DNA of 64,000 nt from Nematostella vectensis. Lineage: Eukaryota > Cnidaria > Anthozoa > Actiniaria > Edwardsiidae. Under the pieces are notes generated by a model. The model worked only from the letters and a program-made list of their open reading frames with translations, did not search any database and was not told the origin of the DNA. Within the stretch, counting starts at the first letter, position 1; each line of letters starts with the position of its first letter. This document shows, piece by piece, positions 23,373 to 37,418 of the stretch. The translations under genes were made by a program, and so were the position numbers. Location: the NCBI RefSeq assembly GCF_932526225.1, contig NC_064036.1, forward strand, positions 494,001 through 558,000. The letters run 5' to 3'.

Positions 23373-25379
23373 CAAAATCCGCAATTTTGTCTACGCTGAC
23401 TAAGTAAAGCTGTATTTTACTTTAAAGGGGCAGCAACATAGTACTGCGCATGTCTGGAGTCAGTGATTATTGTAGGCTTATAAGTGTCAACAAACAGTTG
23501 AACTTTTTAAAAGCTGTGAATACCTTATTAAATAATATGCAATATTATATTGAAAACTATGTTAATTGACAGTTTGTGGTCAATTTTTTTGTTTTGTTTA
23601 AAGTCTCCCACATGTACCAAAAGCTCATAAGTCAGTATTAGAATTTCACTGAAGTTCATTGTGTCAAGGCTCTAGAGCTATTGCAAATCTCTTAAACATG
23701 ACACTCCCCCTTTAAGGGAAAGTAAAAAAATATCAAAATTGTTGGTGGGGGTCTCTGCTGTGTTTGTTTTCTTTTTAGTTTTGTTCTATTATTATTATTA
23801 TTTTCTTTTTTAGAGGAGGAGGGGAATTCAGCTAAAAATAGCCAAGGGTCAATTCAAGCAACTAGGACAAAAGATGTTTTTTTGAGTCCTTTATTCAATA
23901 TATTCAAGGTTATCATGCAATTCTGTTGTTTGACTGCATATATATATATATTTTTTTCTTTCTTTTCATTACAAGTTCTATATGTGTAAGTGGTGACCAT
24001 AGCTATGATTACTATTATTTAGAATATCTTTTCACCTACTAACAGAAAACAACTTGACTGCAAAACACTTACTGTAGGGCACGCGATATTAGGCATTACT
24101 TTCATGTGGATGTAAGGTTGAAATGTCAAAACCTTCATTAACCCGTGAACTACGCTTTAGCGTATTACACTTTGTGGTGATCTGATTCTATTGTACTTTT
24201 TTGTGTTTTACAAACTATTACCGTTTAACTATCACACTTTGTTTCACGGGTTAATGAAAACCACTCTAATTACTTACAGTAGTTCTTTTTTAATATTATT
24301 ATTTACTTGTATAATTTAGATGAGCAATACATATTTCTTTATGGCTTTGTAGAGCTCATCTCGTTCCTCATAAATAACAAACAAAATGAAGTTTGTTCTT
24401 ATTTTGGTGCAAAGGAATCTACAGTAGTTTTCTAATAAGACAATTGTTTTTCTTTTAACACTCACCTGTTATTTCAACAGCCTTACTTGAGTTTGCTTGT
24501 CTCAGAAATAGACCTTGCTTAATAAACAAAGACATGTTACAAACTTATTTAATAATAGGTAACAACTGCAATATTGTATGAAGAGAGTGCCCCTCTCTTC
24601 CACCTGCTATTTTTCAAATTATGCTCAATAACCTTTTACCTCTTCCCTCTCCACCAGTTAAGCATTCTATGTATGCTTCCCTGTACAAAATGCACCCCTT
24701 CAAATAGAACATTAAAGTTCACATACTTGTTTACTTCCTCAAACTCTTTGCTTTGTGTTTTTTGTTAACTTCCTAGGAACAAATTGCATACATATAATCA
24801 ATAAATCTAGCAAGCTTATTTTGCAAACTCACTTTTTTTATTATTTTTGCGCAAAACCTATCAGGATTAAGGGGGTCCAGCACAAAGAAGAAAAAAAACG
24901 AACTAAAAAAAAAAGCCCATTGGCCTGGGATCGAACCCGGTCTGAATAACAAAACGGAAACCATACATACGGATTACCCAATCGGTATGGCAGCACAAGG
25001 CTTTTACGGAAGGCTGTAAAGAACCCGAAGGCCCCAAGCACCGATATTTCCGAGCGAATATGCTGTACAACACTCTTGCAAGGTTATCCCAACCCGCGCA
25101 TTAATGGGGAGGACAATAACCAGGATCCCAGGCCTGTAATACGGTTACGCCACGCACAGCTCGCCGAGATTGTGGATGACAAAAAATAGAGGTCTATTTG
25201 GGCGTTTTGGGTCCCTTGGGGACTCGCCATGCGCACGGGCGCATATCTTTTATTGTGTACATGACATCAAATTAGCAAAGAAAAAAGACGCTGTTTTGGT
25301 ATCATGTGAAAAGCATAAAATAAATAGAAATAAAGACGTAAGGGGGGAGAATATTGACATCTTCATATTAGAATATTGA
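23373..25379. repeat. Monomer 14, full
   Basis: Diagnostic ACTAGGACAAAAG, TTTTTTTGAGTCC and GGGCACGCGATATT are shared with the unit at 45449. Confidence 0.94.
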
Positions 25380-27387
25380 CAAAATCCGCAATTTTGTCTA
25401 CGCTGACTAAGTAAAGCTGTATTTTACTTTAAAGGGGCAGCAACATAGTACTGCGCATGTCTGGAGTCAGTGATTATTGTAGGCTTTTAGGTGTCAACAA
25501 ACAGTTGAACTTTTTAAAAGCTGTCAATACCTTATTAAATAATATGCAATATTATATTGAAAACTATGTTAATGGACAGTTTGTGGTCATTTTTTTGTTT
25601 TGTTTAAAGTCTCCCACATGTACCAAAAGCTCATAAGTCAGTATTAGAATTTCACTGAAGTTCATTGTGTCAGGGCTCTAGAGCTATTGCAAATCTCTTA
25701 ACCATGATACTCCCCTTTTAAAGGAAAGTAAAAAAAATCAAAATTGTTGGTGGGGGTCTCTGTTGTGTTTGTTTTCTTTTAAGTTTTGTTCTATTATTAT
25801 TATTATTTTCTTTTTTAGAGGGGGAGGGGAATTCAGCTAAAAATAGCCAAGGGTCAATTCAAGCAACTAGTACAAAAGATGTTTTTTTGCAGTCCTTTAT
25901 TCAATATATTCAAGGTTATCATGCAATTCTGTTGTTTGACTCCATATATATATATATTTTTTTTCTTTCTTTTCATTACAAGTTCTATATGTGTAAGTGG
26001 TGACCATAGCTATGATTACTATTATTTAGAATATCTTTTTACCTACTAACAGAAAACAACTTGACTGCAAAACACTTACTGTAGGGCACTCGATATTAGG
26101 CATTACTTTCATGTGGATGTAAGGTTGAAATGTCAAAACCTTCATTAACCCGTGAACTACGCTTTAGCGTATTACACTTTGTGGTGATCTGATTCTATTG
26201 TACTTTTTTTGTGTTTTACTAACTATTACCGTTTAACTATCACACTTTGTTTCACGGGTTAATGAAAACCACTCTAATTACTTACAGTAGTTCTTTTTTA
26301 ATATTATTATTTACTTGTATAATTTAGATTAGCAATACATATTTCTTTATGGCTTTGTAGAGCTCATCTCGTTCCTCATAAATAACAAACAAAATGAAGT
26401 TTGTTCTTATTTTGGTGCAAAGGAATCTAGAGTAGTTTTCTAATCAGATAATTGTTTTTCTTTTAACACTCACCTGTTATTTCAACAGCCTTACTTGAGT
26501 TTGCTTGTCTCAGAAATAGACCTTGCTTAATAAACAAAGACATGTTACAAACTTATTTAATAATAGGTAACAACTGCAATATTGTATGAAGAGAGTGCCC
26601 CTCTCTTCCCTCTGCTATTGTACAAATTATGCTCAATAAACTTTTACCTCTTCCCTCTCCACCAGTTAAGCATTCTATGTATGCTTCCCTGTACAAAATG
26701 CACCCCTTCAAATAGAACATTAAAGTTCACATACTTGTTTACTTCCTCAAACTCTTTGCTTTGTGTTTTTTGTTAACTTCCTAGGAACAAATTGAATACA
26801 TATAATCAATAAATCTAGCAAGCTTATTTTGCAAACTCACTTTTTTTTTTTATTTTTGCGCAAAACCTATCAGGATTAAGGGGGTCCAGCACAAAGAAAA
26901 AAAAAACGAACTAAAAAAAAAAGCCCATTGGCCTGGGATCGAACCCGGTCTGAAGAACAAAACGGAAACCATACATACGGATTACCCAATCGGTATGGCA
27001 GCACAAGGCTTTTACGGAAGGCTGTAAAGAACCCGAAGGCCCCAAGCACCGATATTTCCGAGCGAATATGCTGTACAACACTCTTGCAAGGTTATCCCAA
27101 CCCGCGCATTAATGGGGAGGACAATAACCAGGATCCCAGGCCTGTAATACGGTTACGCCACGCACAGCTCGCCGAGATTGTGGATGACAAAAAATAGAGG
27201 TCTATTTGGGCGTCTTGGGTCCCTTGGGGACTCGCCATGCGCACGGGCGCATCTCTTTTTTTGTGTACATGACATCAAATTAGCGAAGAAAAAAGACGCT
27301 GTTTTGGTATCATGTGAAAAGCATAAAATAAATAGAAATAAAGACGTAAGGGGGGAGAATATTGACATATTCATATTAGAATATTGA
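25380..27387. repeat. Monomer 15, full
   Basis: Diagnostic TTTAGATTAGCAATAC near 26325; counterpart of the unit at 47456. Confidence 0.94.
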
Positions 27388-29387
27388 CAAAATCCGCTAT
27401 ATTGTCTACGCTGACTAAGCAAAGCTGTATTTTACTTTAAAGGGGCAGCAGCATAGTACTGCGCATGTCTGGAGTCAGTGTTTATTGTAGGCTTTTAAGT
27501 GTCTACAAACAGTTGCACTTTTTAAAAGCTGTCAATACCTTATTAAATAATATGCAATATTATATTGAAAACTATGTTAATGGACAGTTTGTTGGCATTT
27601 TTTTTGTTTTGTTTAAAGTCTCCCACATGTACCAAAAGCTAATAAGTCAGTATTAGAATTTCACTGAAGTTCATTGTGTCAAGGCTCTAGAGCTATTGCA
27701 AATCTCTTAAACATGACACTCCCCCTTTAAGGGAAAGTAAAAAAATATCAAAATTGTTGGTGGGGGTCTCTGCCGTGTTTGTTTTCTTTTTAGTTTTGTT
27801 CTATTATTATTATTATTATATTTTTTAGAGGAGGAGGGGAATTCAGCTAAAAATAGCCAAGGGTCAATTCAAGCAACTAGTACAAAAGATGTTTTTTTGC
27901 AGTCCTTTATTCAATATATTCAAGGTTATCATGCAATTCTGTTGTTTGACTGCATATATATATTTTTTCTTTCTTTTCATTAGAAGTGCTATATGTGTAA
28001 GTGGTGACCATAGCTATGATTACTATTATTTAGAATAATTTTTTACCTACTAACAGAAAACAACTTGACTGCAAAACACTTACTGTAGGGCACTCGATAT
28101 TAGGCATTACTTGCATGTGGATGTAAGGTTGAGATGTCAAAACCTTCATTAACCCGTGAACTACGCTTTAGCGTATTACACTTTGTTGTGATCTGATTCT
28201 ATTGTTCTTTTTTGTGTTTTACTAACTATTACCGTTTAACTATCACACTTTGTTTCACGGGATAATGAAAACCACTCTAATTGCTTACAGTAATTCTTTT
28301 TTAATATTATTATTTACTTGTATAATTTAGATGAGCAATACATATTTCTTCTTGGCCTTGTAGAGCTCATCTCGTTCCTCATAAATAACAAACAAAATGA
28401 AGTTTGTTCTTATTTGGTGCAAAGGAATCTACATTAGTTTTCTAATCAGATAATTGTTTTTTTTAACACTCACCTGTTATTTCAACAGCTCTTACTTGAG
28501 TTTGCTTGTCTCAGAAATAGACCTTGCTTAATAAACAAATATATCTTACAAACTTATTTAATAATAGGTAACAACTGCAATATTGTATGAAGAGAGTGCC
28601 CCTCCCTTCCCCCTGCTATTGTTGACATTATGCTCAATAAACTGTTACCTCTCCCCTCTCCACCAGTTAAGCATTCTATGTATGCTTCCCTGTACAAAAT
28701 GCACCCCTTCAAATAGAACATTAAAGTTCACATACTTGTTTACTTCCTCAAACTCTTTGCTTTGTGTTTTTTGTTAACTTCCTAGGAACAAATTGAATAC
28801 ATATAATCAATAAATCTAGCAAGCTTATTTTGCAAACTCACTTTTTTTTATTATTTTTGCGCAAAACCTATCAGGATTAAGGGGGTCCAGCACAAAGAAA
28901 AAAAAACGAATTAAAAAAAAAAGCCCATTGGCCTGGGATCGAACCCGGTCTGAAGAACAAAACGGAAACCATACATACGGATTACCCAATCGGTATGGCA
29001 GCACAAGGCTTTTACGGAAGGCTGTAAAGAACCCGAAGGCCCCAAGCACCGATATTTCCGAGCGAATATGCTGTACAACACTCTTGCAAGGTTATCCCAA
29101 CCCGCGCATTAATGGGGAGGACAATAACCAGGATCCCAGGCCTGTAATACGGTTACGCCACGCACAGCTCGCCGAGATTGTGGATGACAAAAAATAGAGG
29201 TCTATTTGGGCGTCTTGGGTCCCTTGGGGACTCGCCATGCGCACGGGCGCATATCTTTTATTGTGTACATGACATCAAATTAGCGAAGAAAAAAGACGAT
29301 GTTTTGGTATCATGTGAAAAGCATAAAATAAATAGAAATAAAGACGTAAGGTGGGAGAATATTGACATATTCATATTAGAATATTGA
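27388..29387. repeat. Monomer 16, full
   Basis: Has CACGGGATAATG, which breaks the right TTAA of the piggyBac-like element, and GTTTGTTGGCA near 27590. Counterpart of the unit at 49462; its second half also matches the unit at 55489. Confidence 0.94.
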
Positions 29388-31400
29388 CAAAATCCGCAAT
29401 ATTGTCTATGCTGACTAAGTAAAGCTGTATTTTACTTTAAAGGGGCAGCAGCATAGTACTGCGCATGTCTGGAGTCAGTGTTTATTGTAGGCTTTTAAGT
29501 GTCTACAAACAGTTGAACATTTTAAAAGCTGTCAATACCTTATTAAATAATATGCAATATTATATTGAAAACTATGTTAATTGACAGTTTGTGGTCATTT
29601 TTGTTTGTTTTGTTTAAAGTCTCCCACATGTACCAAAAGGTCATAAGTCAGTATTAGAATTTCACTGAAGTTCATTGTGTCAGGGCTCTAGAGCTATTGC
29701 AAATCTCTTAACCATGACACTCCCCTTTTAAAGGAAAGTAACAAAAAATCAAAATTGTTGGTGGGGGTCTCTGCTGTGTTTTTTTTTTTTTTAGTTTTGT
29801 TCTATTATTATTATTATTATTATTTTCTTTTTTAGAGGGGGAGGGGAATTCAGCTAAAAATAGCCAAGGGTCAATTCAAGCAACTAGTACAAAAGATGTT
29901 TTTTTGCAGTCCTTTATTCAATATATTCAAGGTTATCATGCAATTCTGTTGTTTGACTGCATATATATATATTTTTTTTTTCTTTCTTTTCATTACAAGT
30001 TCTATATGTGTAAGTGGTGACCATAGCTATGATTACTATTATTTAGAATATCTTTTTACCTACTAACAGAAAACAACTTGACTGCAAAACACTTACTGTA
30101 GGGCACTCGATATTAGGCATTACTTTCATGTGGATGTAAGGTTGAGATGTCAAAACCTTCATTAACCCGTGAACTACGCTTTAGCGTATTACACTTTGTT
30201 GTGATCTGATTCTATTGTTCTTTTTTGTGTTTTACTAACTATTACCGTTTAACTATCACACTTTGTTTCACGGGTTAATGAAAACCACTCTAATTGCTTA
30301 CAGTAATTCTTTTTTAATATTATTATTTACTTGTATAATTTAGATGAGCAATACATATTTCTTCTTGGCCTTGTAGAGCTCATCTCGTTCCTCATAAATA
30401 ACAAACAAAATGAAGTTTGTTCTTATTTGGTGCAAAGGAATCTACATTAGTTTTCTAATCAGATAATTGTTTTTTTATTAACACTCACCTGTTATTTCAA
30501 CAGCTCTTACTTGAGTTTGCTTGTCTCAGAAATAGACCTTGCTTAATAAACAAATATATCTTACAAACTTATTTAATAATAGGTAACAACTGCAATATTG
30601 TATGAAGAGAGTGCCCCTCCCTTCCCCCTGCTATTGTTGACATTATGCTCAATAAACTGTTACCTCTCCCCTCTCCACCAGTTAAGCATTCTATGTATGC
30701 TTCCCTGTACAAAATGCACCCCTTCAAATAGAACATTAAAGTTCACATACTTGTTTACTTCCTCAAACTCTTTGCTTTGTGTTTTTTGTTAACTTCCTAG
30801 GAACAAATTGAATACATATAATCAATAAATCTAGCAAGCTTATTTTGCAAACTCACTTTTTTTATTATTTTTGCGCAAAACCTATCAGGATTAAGGGGGT
30901 CCAGCACAAAGAAAAAAAACGAACTAAAAAAAAAAGCCCATTGGCCTGGGATCGAACCCGGTCTGAATAACAAAACGGAAACCATACATACGGATTACCC
31001 AATCGGTATGGCAGCACAAGGCTTTTACGGAAGGCTGTAAAGAACCCGAAGGCCCCAAGCACCGATATTTCCGAGCGAATATGCTGTACAACACTCTTGC
31101 AAGGTTATCCCAACCCGCGCATTAATGGGGAGGACAATAACCAGGATCCCAGGCCTGTAATACGGTTACGCCACGCACAGCTCGCCGAGATTGTGGATGA
31201 CAAAAAATAGAGGTCTATTTGGGCGTCTTGGGTCCCTTGGGGACTCGCCATGCGCACGGGCGCATCTCTTTTATTGTGTACATGACATCAAATTAGCAAA
31301 GAAATAAGACGCTGTTTTGGTATCATGTGAAAAGCATAAAATAAATAGAAATAAAGACGTAAGGGGGGAGAATATTGACATCTTCATATTAGAATATTGA
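29388..31400. repeat. Monomer 17, full
   Basis: A T run replaces the usual TTTGTTTTCTTTTT near 29780 and the following ATT run is longer. Related to the units at 51462, 53477 and 57491. Confidence 0.94.
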
Positions 31401-33407
31401 CAAAATCCGCAATTTTGTCTACGCTGACTAAGTAAAGCTGTATTTTACTTTAAAGGGGCAGCAACATAGTACTGCGCATGTCTGGAGTCAGTGATTATTG
31501 TAGGCTTTTAAGTGTCAACAAACAGTTGAACTTTTTAAAAGCTGTCAATACCTTATTAAATAATATGCAATATTATATTGAAAACTATGTTAATGGACAG
31601 TTTGTGGTCATTTTTTTGTTTTGTTTAAAGTCTCCCACATGTACCAAAAGCTCATAAGTCAGTATTAGAATTTCACTGAAGTTCATTGTGTCAGGGCTCT
31701 AGAGCTATTGCAAATCTCTTAACCATGACACTCCCCTTTTAAAGGAAAGTAAAAAAAATCAAAATTGTTGGTGGGGGTCTCTGTTGTGTTTGTTTTCTTT
31801 TTAGTTTTGTTCTATTATTATTATTATTTTCTTTTTTAGAGGGGGAGGGGAATTCAGCTAAAAATAGCCAAGGGTCAATTCAAGCAACTAGTACAAAAGA
31901 TGTTTTTTTGCAGTCCTTTATTCAATATATTCAAGGTTATCATGCAATTCTGTTGTTTGACTCCATATATATATATATTTTTTTCTTTTTTTTCATTACA
32001 AGTTCTATATGTGTAAGTGGTGACCATAGCTATGATTACTATTATTTAGAATATCTTTTTACCTACTAACAGAAAACAACTTGACTGCAAAACACTTACT
32101 GTAGGGCACTCGATATTAGGCATTACTTTCATGTGGATGTAAGGGTGAAATGTCAAAACCTTGATTAACCCGTGAACTACGCTTTAGCGTATTACACTTT
32201 GTGGTGACCTGATTCTATTGTACTTTTTTTGTGTTTTACTAACTATTACCGTTTAACTATCACACTTTGTTTCACGGGTTAATGAAAACCACTCTAATTA
32301 CTTACAGTAGTTCTTTTTTAATATTATTATTTACTTGTATAATTTAGATTAGCAATACATATTTCTTTATGGCTTTGTAGAGCTCATCTCGTTCCTCATA
32401 AATAACAAACAAAATGAAGTTTGTTCTTATTTTGGTGCAAAGGAATCTACAGTAGTTTTCTAATCAGATAATTGTTTTTCTTTTAACACTCACCTGTTAT
32501 TTCAACAGCCTTACTTGAGTTTGCTTGTCTCAGAAATAGACCTTGCTTAATAAACAAAGACATGTTACAAACTTATTTAATAATAGGTAACAACTGCAAT
32601 ATTGTATGAAGAGAGTGCCCCTCTCTTCCCTCTGCTATTGTTCAAATTATGCTCAATAAACTTTTACCTCTTCCCTCTCCACCAGTTAAGCATTCTATGT
32701 ATGCTTCCCTGTACAAAATGCACCCCTTCAAATAGAACATTAAAGTTCACATACTTGTTTACTTCCTCAAACTCTTTGCTTTGTGTTTTTTGTTAACTTC
32801 CTAGGAACAAATTGAATACATATAATCAATAAATCTAGCAAGCTTATTTTGCAAACTCACTTTTTTTTATTATTTTTGCGCAAAACCTATCAGGATTAAG
32901 GGGGTCCAGCACAAAGAAAAAAAAAACGAACTAAAAAAAAAAGCCCATTGGCCTGGGATCGAACCCGGTCTGAAGAACAAAACGGAAACCACATATACGG
33001 ATTACCCAATCGGTATGGCAGCACAAGGCTTTTACGGAAGGCTGTAAAGAACCCGTAGGCCCCAAGCACCGATATTTCCGAGCGAATATGCTGTACAACA
33101 CTCTTGCAAGGTTATCCCAACCCGCGCATTAATGGGGAGGACAATAACCAGGATCCCAGGCCTGTAATACGGTTACGCCACACACAGCTCGCCGAGATTG
33201 TGGATGACAAAAAATAGAGGTCTATTTGGGCGTCTTGGGTCCCTTGGGGTCTCGCCATGCGCACGGGCGCATCTCTTTTTTTGTGTACATGACATCAAAT
33301 TAGCGAAGAAAAAAGACGCTGTTTTGGTATCATGTGAAAAGCATAAAATAAATAGAAATAAAGACGTAAGGGGGGAGAATATTGACATATTCATATTAGA
33401 ATATTGA
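31401..33407. repeat. Monomer 18, full, mosaic
   Basis: The first ~640 bp match the unit at 55489. From about 32,050 the markers are those of monomer 15 (AGATTAGCAATAC), marking the right edge of the first large block. Confidence 0.93.
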
Positions 33408-35407
33408 CAAAATCCGCTATATTGTCTACGCTGACTAAGCAAAGCTGTATTTTACTTTAAAGGGGCAGCAGCATAGTACTGCGCATGTCTGGAGTCAGTG
33501 TTTATTGTAGGCTTTTAAGAGTCTACAAACAGTTGAACTTTTTAAAAGCTGTCAATACCTTATTAAATAATATGCAATATTATATTGAAAACTATGTTAA
33601 TGGACAGCTTGTGGTCATTTTTTTTGTTTTGTTTAAAGTCTCCCACATGTACCAAAAGCTAATAAGTCAGTATTAGAATTTCACTGAAGTTCATTGTGTC
33701 AAGGCTCTAGAGCTATTGCAAATCTCTTAAACATGACACTCCCCCTTTAAGGGAAAGTAAAGAAATATCAAAATTGTTGGTGGGGGTCTCTGCCGTGTTT
33801 GTTTTCTTTTTAGTTTTGTTCTATTATTATTATTATTTTCTTTTTTAGAGGGGGAGGAGATATCAGCTAAAAATAGCCAAGGGTCAATTCAAGCAACTAG
33901 TACAAAAGATGTTTTTTTGCAGTCCTTTATTCAATATATTCAAGGTTATCATGCAATTCTGTTGTTTGACTGCATATATATATATATTTTTTTCTTTCTT
34001 TTCATTACAAGTGCTATATGTGTAAGTGGTGACCATAGCTATGATTACTATTATTTAGAATAATTTTTTACCTACTAACAGAAAACAACTTGACTGCAAA
34101 ACACTTACTGTAGGGCACTCGATATTAGGCATTACTTTCATGTGGATGTAAGGTTGAAATGTCAAAACCTTCATTAACCCGTGAACTACGCTTTAGCGTA
34201 TTACACTTTGTGGTGATCTAATTCTATTGTACTTTTTTGTGTTTTACTAACTATTACCGTTTAACTATCACACTTTGTTTCACGGGTTAATGAAAACCAC
34301 TCTAATTACTTACAGTAGTTCTTTTTTAATATTATTATTTACTTGTATAATTTAGATGAGCAATACATATTTCTTTATTGCTTTGTAGAGCTCATCTCGT
34401 TCCTCATAAATAACAAACAAAATGAAGTTTGTTCTTATTTTGGTGCAAAGGAATCTAGAGTAGTTTTCTAATCAGATAATTGTTTTTCTTTTAACACTCA
34501 CCTGTTATTTCAACAGCCTTACTTGAGTTTGCTTGTCTCAGAAATAGACCTTGCTTAATAAACAAAGATATGTTACAAACTTATTTAATAATAGGTAACA
34601 ACTGCAATATTGTATGAAGAGAGTGCCCCTCTCTTCCCCCTGCTATTGTTGAAATTATGCTCAATAAACTTTTACCTCTTCCCTCTCCACCAATTAAGCA
34701 TTCTATGTATGCTTCCCTGTACAAAATGCGCCCCTTTAAATAGAACATTAAAGTTCACATACTTGTTTGCTTCCTCAAACTCTTTGCTTTGTGTTTTTTG
34801 TTAACTTCCTAGGGACAAATTGAATAAATATAATCAATAAATCTAGCAAGAATATTTTGCAAACTCACTTTTTTTTATTATTTTTGCGCAAAACTAATCA
34901 GGATTAAGTGGGTCAAGCACAAAGAAAGAAAACAAATCGAAAAAAAAAGGCCTGGGATCGAACCCGGTCTGAAGAACAAAACGGAAACCATACATACGGA
35001 TTACCCCCATCGGTATGGCAGCACAAGGCTTTTACGGAAGGCTGTGAAGAACCCGAAGGCTCCAAGCACCGATATTTCCGAGCGAATATGCTGTACAACA
35101 CTCTTGCAAGGTTATCCCAACCCGCGCATTAATGGGGAGGACAATAACCAGGATCCCAGTCCTGTAATACGGTTACGCCACGCACAGCTCGCCGAGATTG
35201 TGGATGACAAAAAATAGAGGTCTATTTGGGCGTCTTGGGTCCCTTGGGGACTCGCCATGCGCACGGGCGCATCTCTTTTATTGTGTACATGACATCAAAT
35301 TAGCGAAGAAAAAAGACGCTGTTTTGGTATCATGTGAAAAGCATAAAATAAATAGAAATAAAGACGTAAGGGGGGAGAATATTGACATATTCATATTAGA
35401 ATATTGA
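33408..35407. repeat. Monomer 19, full, mosaic
   Basis: The first ~440 bp are of monomer 16 type (CTGCCGTGTTT, AGCTAATAAGTC). From about 33,850 it becomes a monomer 9 copy (GGAGATATCAG), marking the left edge of the second large block. Confidence 0.93.
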
Positions 35408-37418
35408 CAAAATCCGCAATATTGTCTACGCTGACTAAGTAAAGCTGTATTTTACTTTAAAGGGGCAGCAGCATAGTACTGCGCATGTCTGGAGTCAGTG
35501 TTTATTGTAGGCTTTTAAGTGTCAACAAACAGTTGAACTTCTTAAAAGCTGTGAATACCTTATTAAATAATATGCAATATTATATTGAAAACTATGTTAA
35601 TTGACAGTTTGTGGTCATTTTTTTTGTTTTGTTAAAAGTCTCCCACATGTACCAAAAGCTCATAAGTCAGTATTAGAATTTCACTGAAGTTCATTGTGTC
35701 ATGGCTCTTTTGCTATTGCAAATCTTTTAACCATGACACTCCCCTTTTAAAGGAAAGTAAAAAAAATCAAAATTGTTGGTGGGGGTCTCTGTTGTGTTTG
35801 TTTTCTTTTTAGTTTTGTTCTATTATTATTATTATTTTCTTTTTTAGAGGGGGAGGGGAATTCAGCTAAAAATAGCCAAGGGTCAATTCAAGCAACTAGT
35901 ACAAAAGATGTTTTTTTTGCAGTCCTTTATTCAATATATTCAAGGTTATCATGCAATTCTGTTGTTTGACTCCATATATATATATTTTTTTTTTCTTTCT
36001 TTTCATTACAAGTTCTATATGTGTAAGTGGTGACCATAGCTATGATTACTATTATTTAGAATATCTTTTTACCTACTAACAGAAAACAACTTGACTGCAA
36101 AACACTTACTGTAGGGCACTCGATATTAGGCATTACTTTCATGTGGATGTAAGGGTGAAATGTCAAAACCTTGATTAACCCGTGAACTACGCTTTAGCGT
36201 ATTACACTTTGTGGTGATCTGATTCTATTGTACTTTTTTTGTGTTTTACTAACTATTACCGTTTAACTATCACACTTTGTTTCACGGGTTAATGAAAACC
36301 ACTCTAATTACTTACAGTAGTTCTTTTTTAATATTATTATTTACTTGTATAATTTAGATGAGCAATACATATTTCTTTATGGCTTTGTAGAGCTCATCTC
36401 GTTCCTCATAAATAACAAACAAAATGAAGTTTGTTCTTATTTTGGTGCAAAGGAATCTACAGTAGTTTTCTAATCAGATAATTGTTTTTTTTTTTTAACA
36501 CTCACCTGTTATTTCAACAGCTCTTACTTGAGTTTGCTTGTCTCAGAAATATACCTTGCTTAATAAACAAATATATCTTACAAACTTATTTAATAATAGG
36601 TAACAACTGCAATATTTTATGAAGAGAGTGCCCCTCCCTTCCCCCTGCTATTGTTGACATTATGCTCAATAAACTGTTACCTCTCCCTTCTCCACCAGTT
36701 AAGCATTCTATGTATGCTTCCCTGTACAAAATGCGCCCCTTCAAATAGAACATTAAAGTTCACATACTTGTTTACTTCCTCAAACTCTTTGCTTTGTGTT
36801 TTTTGTTAACTTCCTAGGAACAAATTGAATACATATAATCAATAAATCTAGCAAGCTTATTTTTCAAACTCACTTTTTTTATTATTTTTGCGCAAAAACT
36901 ATCAGGATTAAGGGGGTCCAGCACAAAGAAAAAAAAACGAATTAAAAAAAAAAGCCCATTGGCCTGGGATCGAACCCGGTCTGAAGAACAAAACGGAAAC
37001 CATACATACGGATTACCCAATCGGTATGGCAGCACAAGGCTTTTACGGAAGGCTGTAAAGAACCCGAAGGCCCCAAGCACCGATATTTCCGAGCGAATAT
37101 GCTGTACAACACTCTTGCAAGGTTATCCCAACCCGCGCATTAATGGGGAGGACAATAACCAGGATCCCAGGCCTGTAATACGGTTACGCCACGCACAGCT
37201 CGCCGAGATTGTGGATGACAAAAAATAGAGGTCTATTTGGGCGTCTTGGGTCCCTTGGGGACTCGCCATGCGCACGGGCGCATCTCTTTTATTGTGTACA
37301 TGACATCAAATTAGCGAAGAAAAAAGACGCTGTTTTGGTATCATGTGAAAAGCATAAAATAAATAGAAATAAAGACGTAAGGGGGGAGAATATTGACATA
37401 TTCATATTAGAATATTGA
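35408..37418. repeat. Monomer 20, full
   Basis: The only representative in the second large block of the monomer 10/11 pair (GGCTCTTTTGC marker). Confidence 0.94.

Larger units (their letters stand above)
13785..32040. repeat. Large higher-order repeat, copy 1
   Basis: Monomer types run in the order 9, 10, 11, 12, 13, 14, 15, 16, 17 and the start of 18. The same order recurs from about 33,850, with offsets stepping through 20,063, 18,055, 22,076 and 24,088 as whole monomers are lost or gained. Edges are estimated by eye from marker variants. Confidence 0.85.
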